A DNA stretch of 64,000 bases from Lithodes maja. Lineage: Eukaryota; Arthropoda; Malacostraca; Decapoda; Lithodidae. Below the pieces are notes generated by a model. The model saw only the letters and a program-made list of their open reading frames with translations. It made no database searches and was not told the DNA's origin. The DNA is taken from contig JBAKBP010001406.1 of NCBI GenBank assembly GCA_037953745.1, forward strand, positions 62,001-126,000, in the 5' to 3' direction. The position numbers were made by a program, and so were the translations under genes. Below are positions 45,329 to 56,700 of this stretch, piece by piece (the first letter of the stretch is position 1; the number at the start of each line of letters is the position of its first letter).

Positions 45329-48300
45329 ATGAACAGCAATTGTATAACCAGCACTATGTCTAATGACTCATCATTTACGGGGGAGGATAACACGGTACAG
45401 CCTAGTAACCAGCAAGTACAACAGATGTTTAGGGAGGGGAGTGTTATAAGTGGAGAGAGGGATGCCCGGGCATTTTTGCAGACACCTTTGACCGAACAGC
45501 GCCTGCAGGCTATTGATTGTTACGGTCTTCGCTGTTTAGCCACGGTTTTGGGGCGGGACTGTCCTGACAGTTGGCCCAAGAAGAATTTGGTGGCATGTTT
45601 GTTGGGTGATGGCGATGGGGCGGTGGGTGGAGTGGGGTCTTGGGGGGTTCCCTCCAAGCCTCCATTCCACTCTACCCCTGAGCTGGGCCCTCAGCCAGCG
45701 AGTCTTAGCACGATGCAGCAGGAGGGTTCTCAAGGGCAAGCTGGCTTACCCGTAAACACGTCTCGGTGTGGATCCCCCATTTTGTGCTCTCCCCCCCCAG
45801 GCCTGTCTCCTGAGATGTTATTTCAGCTAGAACTAGCTAAGTTTAAGCTGCAGGAGACTCAGATACAACAGGCTAGTATAGAACGCATAGAGGTTGCTAG
45901 AATCCAAGCCAATCAGGATGCAACCAGGTACCAGGCTGAAATGGATGTCGAGAAGTCTAGAGTAGAGACCACGGGGCGTCATCTCGGTGGTGGGCACCGG
46001 GTTACAGACTCACTTTCGCATTTAATTAAGTTAGTACCCGCATTTGATGAGACAGCAGTGACTGAGTTTTTTGCTCGTTTCGAAAAGAAGTGTCGTGAGT
46101 ATGACTGGCCGGAGGTTAAATGGGCAGCATTAGTTTCATCACGTCTAGTGGGTAAGGGGTTGAAAGCCTACGATGCACTGTCACTGGACGAGAGTGTAGT
46201 GTATGGACTGGTGAAGGAGGCTGTGCTCCGGGCCTACGAACTGCAACCCGAAACTTATAGATTGAAGTTCCGTGGCGTGAATAAGAAGAGCGACGTCAGT
46301 TTTATGGAGCACGCACGGGACTTAACAGATGCAGGTAATAACTGGTTTCGGTCCGAGCACGCAGAGTCGGCTGAGGAAATTAAGCAACTTTTCTATCTGG
46401 AACAGTTTTACAAATGTACTGGAACCGATCTAACGCTGAACATTAAGGAAAAATGTCCCAAGACAGTAGAGGAGGCTGCCAAGATGGCAGACTTCAGATT
46501 ATCATTGATTCGTGGTTGCGGTGCCGCTCAGAGGGCTGAGTCAGGGCAGAAGGGGCGCTATACCCCACCCACCAGAGTTTTCGATAATAACCAATCCTAT
46601 GACACACATAACCACACTAAATGCATTGCACCTAATAACACCTACAAACACAAGCCTCTCCCGTTTACTAAAGGTCAGGCCCCTTCTTCGCCCGCACAAG
46701 GGAAGAAGCCCATTGGGGATGTGAAATGTTACAAATGTCAGAAGCTAGGCCATTATTCACGTGAGTGCCCTAGTAACACTCCCGCTAAGCCGGTGTCATT
46801 GGTTCACAGTATCGGTGTGTCTCTGAAGGCTGCAGCAACTGCCCGGGGTAGGTTGTCAGCAGCTGAGGCACACGCGGTAAAGAAGCGTACGGAAGGCTCG
46901 ACACCTGTCCGGGACACTTTCTGTGACCATCGGGGACACGGGTTTGTGAGCTGGGGGAGTGAACTACGGAGGGTTGACTTGCTGAGGGATACGGGGGCTT
47001 CGCAAACTTTGTTGAGGAACTTCACAGGGAAACCGATAAATGCGGCCAGAGTTGTTGTGGTGCAGGGTATAAATGCTACGAGGTCATACCCACTTGTGAG
47101 GTTGGAGTTGAGAGTGGGAGAGGTGTGCAGGGAGCTGGATGTAGGGATCGTTGAGTGTTTGCCAGTTGAGGGCGTCGACCTTCTTCTCGGCAACGACTTT
47201 GCGGTGCCCACTTCCGGGACTCCACCCTTAGTCGTTGCCGAGAGGGCGGCCGACGTGGATGGTGAGAATCGGGAATGGGTTGGGAGGTGCCAACAGGATG
47301 AGATGGCCTGTGTGGTAACCCGATCTCGCTCTGCGGCTCCTGCACAGCCTAGCACTCAACCTCGGGGACAGTGGAGGAAGGATCAGGAGAAGGTTGCTAA
47401 GGGCAGGAAAAGGGACATTGATTCTGCTGCACTTCTCGGTGATTCGGTACTTGGACCTATAATAAACACGGGAGTTGACTCTGGCCCAGATATGGGGTGT
47501 AACAAGGCAGAGTTGGGTAAGACTTCGCGTGAGGCAAGAGCTGTAGCGAGAGCCACTAAGGCAGTAGAGCCTACTAGCCGGGGTAATGTCTTATTACAAA
47601 ACCATCTTGATGCATTGACGCCCAGGGACATTAGTGAGCAGCAGCTGCAAGACGCTAGCCTAGCTCGTTATAGCAATGGTGCCATAGAGTTGGAGGAAGA
47701 TGGGGATGCGAAGCCGGGAGATTTCTTTAGGCTCAACAGGATATTGTACCGCAGATTTCTAGACCCCAAATCGAAGTGGGAGGGCGGTGCGAGGGTAGTA
47801 GACCAGGTGGTTGTTCCAAATAAGTATAGAGAGTCCTTATTGTGTCTGGCGCATGATGTGCCGGTGGCGGGTCATTTGGGGGTAACAAAAACATTGGCGG
47901 CATTGGGCAGGTTTTTCTGGTGGCCTGGGGTCAAGGCTGATGTCTGTGCATGGGTGGCTGGGTGTGCGACCTGCCAGACAACGGGGAAGCCTAACCAGAC
48001 CATCCCGAAGGCACCTTTGTTTCCCATACCTGTCACCGGGCCTCCGTTCAGCAAAGTTGTAGTAGATTTGGTTGGCCCTTTCCCACCTACTAGTAGTGGC
48101 AATAAATTCCTGTTGACAATCATGGATGTGGCTACGAGATACCCGGACGCATACCCCATGAGAAACGGCTCGGCAAAGGCAGTTGTTAAAAACTTATTAT
48201 TGTTCTGTTCCCGTTATGGATTTCCACGTGAGGTGCAGTCAGACCAGGGGAGCAATTTTACATCCAAATTGTTCAAGCAAACCCTTCAGTTGCACGGTAT

Positions 48301-50428
48301 ATGTTCTGTAGTGTCGTCAGCCTACCATCCCGAGAGTCAGGGAGTCTTGGAGCGGTGGCACTCGACCCTGAAGAGTATGCTACGCTGTTACTGTGCAGAA
48401 CATGACACTGATTGGGATTTGGGTCTGCCGTATGTTCTGTTCGCTGCACGTGAAGTCCCAGGAGAGAGCCTGGGGTTCAGTCCAAATCAACTAGTCTTTG
48501 GCCATAATGTGAGAGGACCTTTAAGTATGGTGAAAGAGATCTGGGAGGGCGAAGAGAAGCCGGGGTCTGTACTTAAATATATCCTTGAGAGCCGGGAGAG
48601 ACTTATAGGTTGCATGGCAGCGGCAGGTAATAACTTGGTTAATGCACAGGCGGTCATGAAGCACCAGTATGACGCCAAGGTGAAGCTTCGGGAGTTTTCG
48701 GTGGGTCAGGAGGTAATGTTGCTTTTACCTTTGCCTGGACACCCCCTTTCTGCCAAGTTTATTGGGCCGTATGTGGTGGCTAAGAAACTGTCCGACCTTG
48801 ATTATCTCGTTGCAACACCTGACCGTAGAAAAAAACATCAGTTATGTCATGTTAACCTCATGAAAGAGTATGTGAGACGCCCCTCAGAGCCTCTCACTGT
48901 CCCTGTGCTGGCCTGCAGCGGCCAGGGTGGAGAAGGAGGTGGGGACAGTCATGCTGCTGAGGAGGATAGCTGGGACTGTGTCATTTCCGCGGAACAGTGG
49001 GCGGGGAATACTGAACAAGAGGCTAGGCAAGCTGTAAGTCACCTGCCTGAGCACCAGGGTGCTGCTGTCCTAGGCCTGTTCAGGTCATACCCCTCTGTTT
49101 TCGCCGAACACCCAGGTCTCACTACTCAGGTAACGCACGACGTGGACGTCGGTGATAATGTGCCCTTCAAGTCAGTGCCCTACCGTGTGCCCCCGGTAAA
49201 GTTGCCAGCTTTACGGGAGGAGTTAAAGTACATGGTTGAGAGAGGGATGATCACTGAAGGTTATGTGAAGTGGACATCACCCGTCACGTTGCAGCCAAAA
49301 CCTGACGGCAAGGTGCGGTTCTGCATAGATTTTCGTAGGCTAAATGGCTTGACCACTACCAACCCTTACTCTTTGCCTCGAGTTGACGACAGCGTGGACA
49401 AGATAGGGAATGCAAAGTACCTTACTAAAATTGATCTTGTAAAAGGCTACTGGCAAGTACCCCTGTCGGACCGAGCTAAGCAAGTTTGTGGTTTTGTGGT
49501 AGATGGCAAGACCTACCAATGTAACGTAATGCCTTATGGGCTTAAGAACGCACCTGCCACGTTTCAGAACCTGATGAACGATATTTGTGACGAAATCCCT
49601 AACTGCACGGTCTACCTTGATGACGTGATAGTGTATGATGACAATTTTGAAAATCACCTAAGGCACTTAGAGACCCTGTTTGGGAAGTTGCACGATGCTG
49701 GGCTGGTGGTGAACCTGAGGAAGTGCGAGTTTGTAAAGGCTACTGTGCAGTATCTTGGCTTCGTGGTCGGGTTAGGCCGGGTGTGCCCCCCCCTGAGCAA
49801 GATACAGGCTATCAATATGTTTCCCAGGCCCACCACTAAGCGCCAGGTCATGCGGTTCCTAGGTATGATAGGCTATTATAGGCGCTTCATCCGGGGATAC
49901 TCTACTGTCTTAGCACCGTTAACTGATCTACTGTCGAAATCAGTGAAGTTCTGTTGGGCTGCGGAGTGTCAGAGGGCTTTCGACCTAGTCAAGCACCTGC
50001 TGTGTACACATCCGATTTTGAGAGCCCCAGACTTCTCCAGGAGTTTTCAGCTGGCGACTGATGCCAGCGGTGTGGGTGCCGGGGCAGTGTTACTGCAGAC
50101 TGATTCCGAGGGCTTGGAACACCCAGTGAGCTTCTTTTCTCGCAAGTTTAATTCGGCACAAAGGAATTACTCGACTATAGAGAAGGAGCTTCTTGCTATC
50201 GTTTTGTCGCTCAAACATTTCGAAGTTTATGTTCCAGCCTACGGCCCGGTAGTGACGATTTATACGGACCATCATCCCTTGAAATTCCTAAATCAGTTTC
50301 ACAATCGGAATATGCGGTTGACCAGGTGGTCCCTAATGCTCCAAGAGTATAATCTCAACATTCAGCATATTGCCGGGAGTGAGAACGTGATAGCAGATTG
50401 TCTATCAAGGGTTGATGATCCAGGATAG
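45329..50428 (+). CDS. Gypsy1 Gag-Pol polyprotein, 1699 aa
   Basis: This is the complete retrotransposon polyprotein in one frame. Gag core about 225-395 (LIKLVPAFDETAVTEFFARF); CCHC zinc knuckle about 467-480; aspartic protease DTGA about 553; integrase HHCC zinc finger about 841-878, then the catalytic DDE triad near 913, 972 and 1007; RT about 1280-1550 with YLDD near 1429; RNase H with ATDAS near 1576 and YTDHHPL near 1644. Integrase lies upstream of RT, the reverse of ordinary gypsy elements. No stop or shift separates gag from pol. The first ATG is at 45329, but M10 (45356) aligns with the Gypsy3 start, so 45356 may be the real one. Confidence 0.96.
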   Translation: MNSNCITSTMSNDSSFTGEDNTVQPSNQQVQQMFREGSVISGERDARAFLQTPLTEQRLQAIDCYGLRCLATVLGRDCPDSWPKKNLVACLLGDGDGAVGGVGSWGVPSKPPFHSTPELGPQPASLSTMQQEGSQGQAGLPVNTSRCGSPILCSPPPGLSPEMLFQLELAKFKLQETQIQQASIERIEVARIQANQDATRYQAEMDVEKSRVETTGRHLGGGHRVTDSLSHLIKLVPAFDETAVTEFFARFEKKCREYDWPEVKWAALVSSRLVGKGLKAYDALSLDESVVYGLVKEAVLRAYELQPETYRLKFRGVNKKSDVSFMEHARDLTDAGNNWFRSEHAESAEEIKQLFYLEQFYKCTGTDLTLNIKEKCPKTVEEAAKMADFRLSLIRGCGAAQRAESGQKGRYTPPTRVFDNNQSYDTHNHTKCIAPNNTYKHKPLPFTKGQAPSSPAQGKKPIGDVKCYKCQKLGHYSRECPSNTPAKPVSLVHSIGVSLKAAATARGRLSAAEAHAVKKRTEGSTPVRDTFCDHRGHGFVSWGSELRRVDLLRDTGASQTLLRNFTGKPINAARVVVVQGINATRSYPLVRLELRVGEVCRELDVGIVECLPVEGVDLLLGNDFAVPTSGTPPLVVAERAADVDGENREWVGRCQQDEMACVVTRSRSAAPAQPSTQPRGQWRKDQEKVAKGRKRDIDSAALLGDSVLGPIINTGVDSGPDMGCNKAELGKTSREARAVARATKAVEPTSRGNVLLQNHLDALTPRDISEQQLQDASLARYSNGAIELEEDGDAKPGDFFRLNRILYRRFLDPKSKWEGGARVVDQVVVPNKYRESLLCLAHDVPVAGHLGVTKTLAALGRFFWWPGVKADVCAWVAGCATCQTTGKPNQTIPKAPLFPIPVTGPPFSKVVVDLVGPFPPTSSGNKFLLTIMDVATRYPDAYPMRNGSAKAVVKNLLLFCSRYGFPREVQSDQGSNFTSKLFKQTLQLHGICSVVSSAYHPESQGVLERWHSTLKSMLRCYCAEHDTDWDLGLPYVLFAAREVPGESLGFSPNQLVFGHNVRGPLSMVKEIWEGEEKPGSVLKYILESRERLIGCMAAAGNNLVNAQAVMKHQYDAKVKLREFSVGQEVMLLLPLPGHPLSAKFIGPYVVAKKLSDLDYLVATPDRRKKHQLCHVNLMKEYVRRPSEPLTVPVLACSGQGGEGGGDSHAAEEDSWDCVISAEQWAGNTEQEARQAVSHLPEHQGAAVLGLFRSYPSVFAEHPGLTTQVTHDVDVGDNVPFKSVPYRVPPVKLPALREELKYMVERGMITEGYVKWTSPVTLQPKPDGKVRFCIDFRRLNGLTTTNPYSLPRVDDSVDKIGNAKYLTKIDLVKGYWQVPLSDRAKQVCGFVVDGKTYQCNVMPYGLKNAPATFQNLMNDICDEIPNCTVYLDDVIVYDDNFENHLRHLETLFGKLHDAGLVVNLRKCEFVKATVQYLGFVVGLGRVCPPLSKIQAINMFPRPTTKRQVMRFLGMIGYYRRFIRGYSTVLAPLTDLLSKSVKFCWAAECQRAFDLVKHLLCTHPILRAPDFSRSFQLATDASGVGAGAVLLQTDSEGLEHPVSFFSRKFNSAQRNYSTIEKELLAIVLSLKHFEVYVPAYGPVVTIYTDHHPLKFLNQFHNRNMRLTRWSLMLQEYNLNIQHIAGSENVIADCLSRVDDPG

Positions 50429-50695
50429 TCGTGCACGGTGTGTGGGTTGAGCAGGAGTAAAATTAGGCTATCATAACGCCGTCCAAAAAGATTATAAAAC
50501 AATAAAATAAACGAGAAATTTTTTTTTAGTTTTGTAAGTCTTTATTGTTGTAGCATGATGCATGCGATATTGTGTTTTATGTATAATTCACACTTCAGTT
50601 GTTGTGCACCTTTTGCAATTAGTGGCAGCTAAGGGTAGCAGGTCGGTTGGTTGCCTGTCAGATTTTGATAATGCTTCTAAGGTCGATTATCTAAA
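50429..50695 (+). other. Gypsy1 3' untranslated spacer
   Basis: Non-coding sequence between the gag-pol stop and the polypurine tract, containing poly-T and AATAAA-like strings. Confidence 0.7.
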
Positions 50696-50708
50696 GTCTT
50701 GGGGGGGC
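50696..50708 (+). promoter_or_regulatory. Gypsy1 polypurine tract
   Basis: TCTTGGGGGGGC lies directly before the 3' LTR. A purine run here would prime plus-strand DNA synthesis. Confidence 0.75.
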
Positions 50709-52516
50709 TGTGACGCACCCAGTGCGTGGCAACGTAACCTGATTGTACTCCTTGGTACTCCACTGTACCACCACGGTACCACGCTGTACCATGCTGGCTG
50801 CTTATATTGAGTGTGACAACGTATAACTATGTTCTTTGTATCTCTGCAAAGGTCTCGTCATTTGCTAACCAGTGGTGGGTTTTGTTTTAAGCCATGTCGA
50901 GACCTTCCATTTAATATGTAGTATCAATAGAGAAGTTGATAGATGAGATGATAGGAATTCAGAGAGAGAGAGTGAGTTAGACTTCAGAGCGAGAGGGTAG
51001 CGGTGCGCCACGCTGCCGGGGGGGTGGTTGCCAGACGTATGGACCGGTTGGCAGCCCTGCGCTTATAGCTAGGTGCGACAGGGTTGGTAGTACATTGCCG
51101 CCTGCCTATGCTGTCTGGGCTGCCCATGTTGTCGTACAGCACATTGCCTGGAGGCTCGCTGTGTGCTCTATGACCAGGTTGCCTAGAACCTTTGAGATTC
51201 TAACATCCCTTGCCCTCTCTCCCAACTTCTCACGGTTGCACTCTTTCTCTCTGACGACATTACTCTCATTTCATTCTTCTCTCTATTTAAATGCATACCC
51301 TTCCCTTGAGGTCCTAAAGGAGTTTCAGCACTCACCTCTCGTATTACTCTTAGGACAAGCATATATTTACATGTATTAGATTTAAGGGGTTAATGTGAAC
51401 AGCGATCTTCTTGATGAGGATAGTTGGTGAACGTTCTACATGTTCACGAGTTATATGCCCAGCTCATCATCCAATTTGTGACTAGACTAGTGCCATGTGT
51501 AAGAGCCCGACCATGCCCAGGAGTTGTCTGTAGAGGGGCGAGGACTTAGCCTTGATTTGCCTACCGAGCCAGGAGCGAGTGTAGTACCAGAGACTACGGC
51601 TCGCTCGTAGTGCCGGTATAGTAGAGTAACGTAATTTATCTGTCCTTGTGTTCTCTGCAGTCTTTTCCTGGGTTCTCGCTTTCGGTACTGGGACTCGTTG
51701 TTCCTGTGACTTGGCCTGCTAGCTAGAACACATGGGGATGATGAGTGGGTTATATCTTTATTTTACTATGCATTGCAGCTCTCTTTAAGTTTATGTATAT
51801 AACACTTTACAATACACATTACTCACACACAAGACAACACTATTAATACTTTCATGTATCAATTAACTGCACTGTCGTTTTGCTGCTGTGTCCGGAGTTC
51901 CGTTGCGTAGGGCGCATTCGGACTCAGAGGGGAGACAGAGTGAGAGAAGCGAAGTAGCCTATGCGGTAGTAGGCTACCGGCGCAGTACTGTTGCCTGCAA
52001 CCTTTTAGTTATTCCAAGTATAGATTCATTATTACAATAAGTGACTACTATTTATGTTCCTTCCATGTGTATTATTAGGTATCTACTGGATCATGAACAT
52101 CTTGTATGCTACATGCTAGTGCATGTTAGTAGGGGACAGTTATTCTAGTGCACGCGCTTTCAAGTAGGCGTGTACATTTGTCATTTAGCATTTCACTGTC
52201 ATACCTTTAGCCTGCTTCTATTCTACATTATTAGAGGCTTAATATTAACGTAGTTTCTTGAGTATTGCATTTCTTTAGTCATAACGTAACCTATAAATGT
52301 CTGAGGGAGTTTAGCCTCATAGCCTACCCCTGTTGTACACTTTCGCCGAGTTAAGGTACCTCGTTACCATAGACGATAACTCTGTAGGGCGTTGGTGCTT
52401 TTGTTGTCTGGAGCATATAGTATTTGGGACTGGAATCGAGCGTGTCGTTGTCACATAAGCCATTTCTGTCCTACGATCAAGAATCCCGAATATGTATTGC
52501 CGATCCAGCCGTAACA
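50709..52516 (+). repeat. Gypsy1 3' LTR
   Basis: 1808 bp, same ends as the 5' LTR. Directly followed by the minus-strand gag of Gypsy2. Confidence 0.97.
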
Positions 52517-53671
52517 AGGTTTACCAGTGCAATTTCTCAACAGTGTTTGCGATGCCCCAGTGTCACGCAAAATTCTCACCTCATGTCGTCTACCACCCCA
52601 CTCCACACAACCGAGTCCCCTGTGGTCACTAAAGGCATCACGGACAGGGAATAAGCCTTCCGGATCCTTCTGCACAGGCAGTGTATTTACCTCGGAAGAA
52701 ATGCCTCTAACAAACTCCGATGTCCTCTTGAACACTCCAATGCCGTGAGCAAAAGACACGGCTGCCGGAGGAGGTCGACTAGGGCACTCATTTGCCTTAT
52801 GACCCTCCTGGTGGCAACTAAAACACATAAATTTCGGTTTCGGCTTATACTGTGATATAAAAGGCCCCTGACTTTTCACATACGGTGTGGTGTAAGGTTT
52901 GGATTCAGTTTTAGTTTCATTGCTCTTCTGTTTAAATGTGTCATTGTTCCGGGGAGGGGGAGGATAACGGTCCTTAGCACTTACATCGTACTTCTGTGAG
53001 GACCCGCGACCCCGAATCAACGACAGCCGTCGATCAGCCATTTCTGCTGCTTCGACTAGAGTTCTTGGGTTTTTCTCCTTTAAGTTCAAAGTTAGATCAC
53101 CGCCCGTGCTCTTAAAGAACTGCTCCAACATCATTAACTGCTTAATTTCATAAAATGTTGTGACCTTCTCAGATCGGAGCCAGTTTCCCATAGCATCGGA
53201 CAAGTCCCGGGCGTGTTCCAAAAAGGTGCTATCTCTTCCCTTAGTTACACTCCGGAACTTCAAACGGTACGTTTCTGGTTGCAATTTGTAAGCCCTCAGG
53301 ACAGCCTCCATGAGATCCTCATACACAATACATGACTCCAAAGGTAATGCATCGTAGGCTTTAAGACCCTTGCCTCTTATTCTAGAGGATACAAGTGCTG
53401 CCCATTTATTCTCTGGCCACTGGTGTTCCTGGCACTTCTTCTCAAAGCGTGCGAAAAATTCTGTTACCCCACTCTCATCAAACACCGGAACCAGTTTCCA
53501 TAAGTGCGAGACAGACTGATCAGGAACACGGTTACTGTTTAAAATTACCGGTGGTCCCCCCAGGGGCAACCCACCCTGATTAACCATTTCACCATACTGC
53601 TGTTCCTCAGTTTCGACATGACGTACTGTGTCTCCATTCTCCTCTGATCCGGTATAAGACATGATGCTCAC
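52451..53671 (-). pseudogene. Gypsy2 gag-protease, truncated by Gypsy1
   Basis: A 406-codon frame; the first 385 codons are Gypsy2 and the last 21 read antisense into the Gypsy1 LTR. Contents in order: gag core (WKLVPVFDESGVTEFFARFE), YRLKFRSVTKGRDSTFLEHA, zinc knuckle CFSCHQEGHKANEC, protease RDTGASQTLL ending at TGKP. It is a close relative of Gypsy1 and Gypsy3. There is no stop in the surviving part. Pol and the 3' LTR are missing, so it cannot transpose by itself. Confidence 0.92.
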
Positions 53672-53879
53672 AAAAATTTCTCACCACAATATTCAGAAAA
53701 GAAGCACCCCAAACTCTTATACCTCAATATACACACAAAAATTCTCAGAAATACTCAAGGGCTATATTATGTCGCAAAAAAAAATGATTCTTGCTGATCC
53801 CCGCAAAATATTCTCCAAAATAACAAATGTTCCCTGCTAATAAATGTAGGTTCACCAAATCCTAGGTAAGGTCGCCATT

Positions 53880-55473
53880 TGTTACGACTGGGGTTCAAAT
53901 ATATCAGGGCTCTTATTCATTGGACTAGTAATGGCATAAATGTTACAACGGAAAGCGCTAGCTCCAACCTCTGAAGTATATTCCCAGTGAACAAAGAACA
54001 CAAATACTCTACAGAGTTCTATATGCAATAATAGGCTATCAAACTCTCAATAAATGTGCGTCTACTCTAGGCTTAATGTTATGTGAAAACAGCCTATTAC
54101 TACCTATAACCGAAGGTGCTTGGTTATGGTATGCAAAGTAAGGTGGTAAGGGAAGTTACAGCTTACGTTACTTTAATCAATAAATGTCAGGCACTCCTGC
54201 ATGAAAGAAAGTGCACTAAAGTCCTTCAACACTAACAAGGAATATTCTTTAAATGTTAGATGCTATAAAGATGCTCGTATCGGAAATGGAACCCAAAAAG
54301 GCAGGCAGTGGAACAATGCTCGTGCAGGCTATGCACACAAAAAGGCAAGAATATATAATGCCGTCGGAGCCAAGAATATCCTTAACACTACAACACTAAT
54401 AATAATCGCCACGACAATGCAGTATTCCTATCAACAAAAAGAGCCTAAGTCGTTTGTGTCTCAATACATCAAACTAGGCTGCGAAATGCTTGTGTAATCA
54501 TAAATGGGTATGCATAAAAAGAGTAATTAGGTTAATATACTTAATGTCTACTGTGACTGATAAAGTCTAGCTAGAGTCAATGATACGAGATACTGGTGCG
54601 CATGGCATGCTGCATAGCCTAGTGCAAATCTCAAGTCTGTGCGTCAAATATTACGTTATAATGAAGGGTAGCTCTCTTGAGAAACCTTAATACCGAAGTA
54701 TTAAGCGTTCTCCTGGCGTACCTCAAAGACAAACAATCGAGACTAGAACAGTGCAGAATGGTATAGGCAAAAAGCCCTCATTCGTGCATGCTCTACTCTC
54801 AATGGCACACAGACTAGAATTTACTCAATCAACTCCAGTTCTCAGGTATGTCGTGCCGCTTTTAACTGAAGCCAGCACTCATAGGAAACAATACCTTTAA
54901 TATCAGACTCCTAGTCTAGCATTATCTAATCCAGCAGAACACTAATAATTATAGGAAGCAGCAATATGAAAGCCAACCAATGCTTCGTGATCCACTTATC
55001 TTAACAACTAACATACACAGGCTATATCAGACCTTAACACACAATACAACTGGCCAGCATGAAGCTGATTTTGCAGAGTTAACCAGAGGGGGTATAATAT
55101 TAATAAAAGGTGGTGAAAGATATGGAAAATGAGAGAGATACGCAAAGGAAAAGATTCTCAGGTACGGAGTGGGGACAGATAGCAAGGGAAAAAAGATGGG
55201 TGTGTTCTAGAAACCAGATCTGAGGGAGAGAGTGGCGAGGAACTGTATATATACTCGCACTAGCTCGAGCCGCGTGGGAAAAAAGCGGTTACAAGTAAAT
55301 CTAGCCACTAGCAAGAGCTCGCAGCATGGTAAGGGCCTCTCTCCACCAACCCCCGCGAGGCAGCCAGCCGTGACGTCATCGAGCGGGACAAAAAACACTG
55401 CGTGCCCCCTCTCACTCTGTTCTACTCTCTCTCTCTCTCCCAGATCCCATCATTACTAGTTAATGATAAAACA
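53880..55473 (-). repeat. Gypsy2 5' LTR (far boundary approximate)
   Basis: The internal edge is clear: on the minus strand, CAGTCGTAACA followed by AA and TGGCGACCTT. The outer edge is placed at 55473 on a ...AAAACA string because no second LTR exists for comparison. The length would be about 1.6 kb. A TATA-like box lies at 55245-55254. Confidence 0.6.
55245..55254 (-). promoter_or_regulatory. TATA-like box in the Gypsy2 LTR
   Basis: GTATATATAC oriented for minus-strand transcription toward gag. A similar box is in the solo LTR at 21110-21117. Position fits an LTR promoter; there is no transcript evidence. Confidence 0.45.
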
Positions 55474-55579
55474 TATACTTTACAATTAAAATTTATATAT
55501 AAAGCCTTGACATGGGCGAAAACAAAGAGCCTTTCTGGACTGCCCATGACACAAGCTTTCATATGAAATAAAGCACACT

Positions 55580-56700
55580 CTAATACATAAACTGTAGCCC
55601 CATCCACTGCCCTGGCGATCCTAGTGAGTCACTGTAGGACAAGCCATGCGGTTCTAACGGAGTGGTCAACGTCACAAGTCTTATAGTTGTGAATGTTAAA
55701 ATTATATGTCCACATTTTTCTTCTATAAAAGGCGATTCCTGTCGATATCTTGGGGGTTGGAATTGCTTGCTGAAGGTCCATGCAGAGGACCATGGTAGTG
55801 TCGGGAGTGTCAGTGACAAGTTTTTTGGGGAGCTTGTATCCAACTTCAGCCTTGGCCAGGTGGAGAGATTGCCTCACCTCGATTGCCCTCTTCTCGCCCT
55901 CTGTCAGCAAAAAATCCTTACACTTATTGGCATACACGTCACAGGTTTTGCACGTATCTTGGCGTGGTTTGTACTGCTTAAGATTGGAAAAGTTGGCCTT
56001 CAGCACATCGTCATAATAGTGCCAAGTACAGGGCACCTTACTTGGGTACTTTTCTCCCAGCCTCTCTTTATATAACTCATACATTTGGCGCTTGATTAGC
56101 ATATCAGTGTCTAAATAACGCACATCTGGGGAGTTTTTGCGAGAATAATGGCTGGTAATAGTAGGGAAACTTTTCATATGCTCTACTACTACTTTACGGT
56201 TACGTTCGTCCACGACTTTACCGTGACTGCCAGGCTTGCCTCTACGATCAGATATGGGGACACTTGTGGAGGTCATGTTGTTCAAGGCACGATCCAACCG
56301 GGCTCTAGGGATACCATGAATGTTTGCAAATGCCTGCTTACATACAGTGATAGGGATGTCATTGACGGTGACGTGATAATGCCGAGTGCAGCTTTTTTGT
56401 TTCTCCACATTCTCAGTTCGCCTCCGTTTCACAGCCTGGGATGTAGTCTGTTTATGGATATAAACTGTCTGTGCATCCCAGCTGCCAGTCTTCCAAAAGT
56501 CTGTGAAAATGGACTGAATGTTCTGTTCACCCACAAGATCATAACATTTCGCAGCACAGGTACAGGGAGGCCCCACTTTTCGCTGTGGCATTTTCCTCCC
56601 TGTATAAGCAGACGTATACTCAAGGCCCAAGTTCCTATTTGATTTTGCTACATTTTTCTTCCACTTTCGTTTGTTTCTCGGCCTCTTTCGTACTCCAGAG
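55580..56700 (-). pseudogene. Transposase-like gene, broken; family not assigned
   Basis: A 333-codon frame (55629-56630). It opens near EYTSAYTGRK after a Lys/Arg-rich stretch encoded further upstream behind a stop. It contains PCTCAAKC, VCKQAFANIHGIPRARLD, a Cys pair cluster DTCKTCDVYANKC, and MVLCMDLQQAIPTPKISTGI, where the Asp is a plausible first catalytic residue. The frame is lost at 55629; in the next frame LSYSDSLGSPG resembles a YSDS box expected later, so a segment has been deleted. I think it is a DDE-type transposase of a family seen in many invertebrates; I cannot name it. No terminal repeats were found. Confidence 0.6.

Larger units (their letters stand above)
43278..52516 (+). 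mobile_element. Gypsy1: full-length Ty3/gypsy element with copia-like pol order
   Basis: 9.24 kb: 5' LTR, primer binding site, one gag-pol ORF, polypurine tract, 3' LTR. The two LTRs have equal length (1808 bp), with about 12 substitutions seen by eye and no indel noticed, so the insertion is young. Integrase precedes RT. The outer flanks share no target duplication: (TA)n on the left and AGGTT on the right, within the gag of Gypsy2. The order gag-PR-IN-RT-RNaseH is known for the Gmr1-like gypsy group. Confidence 0.95.
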
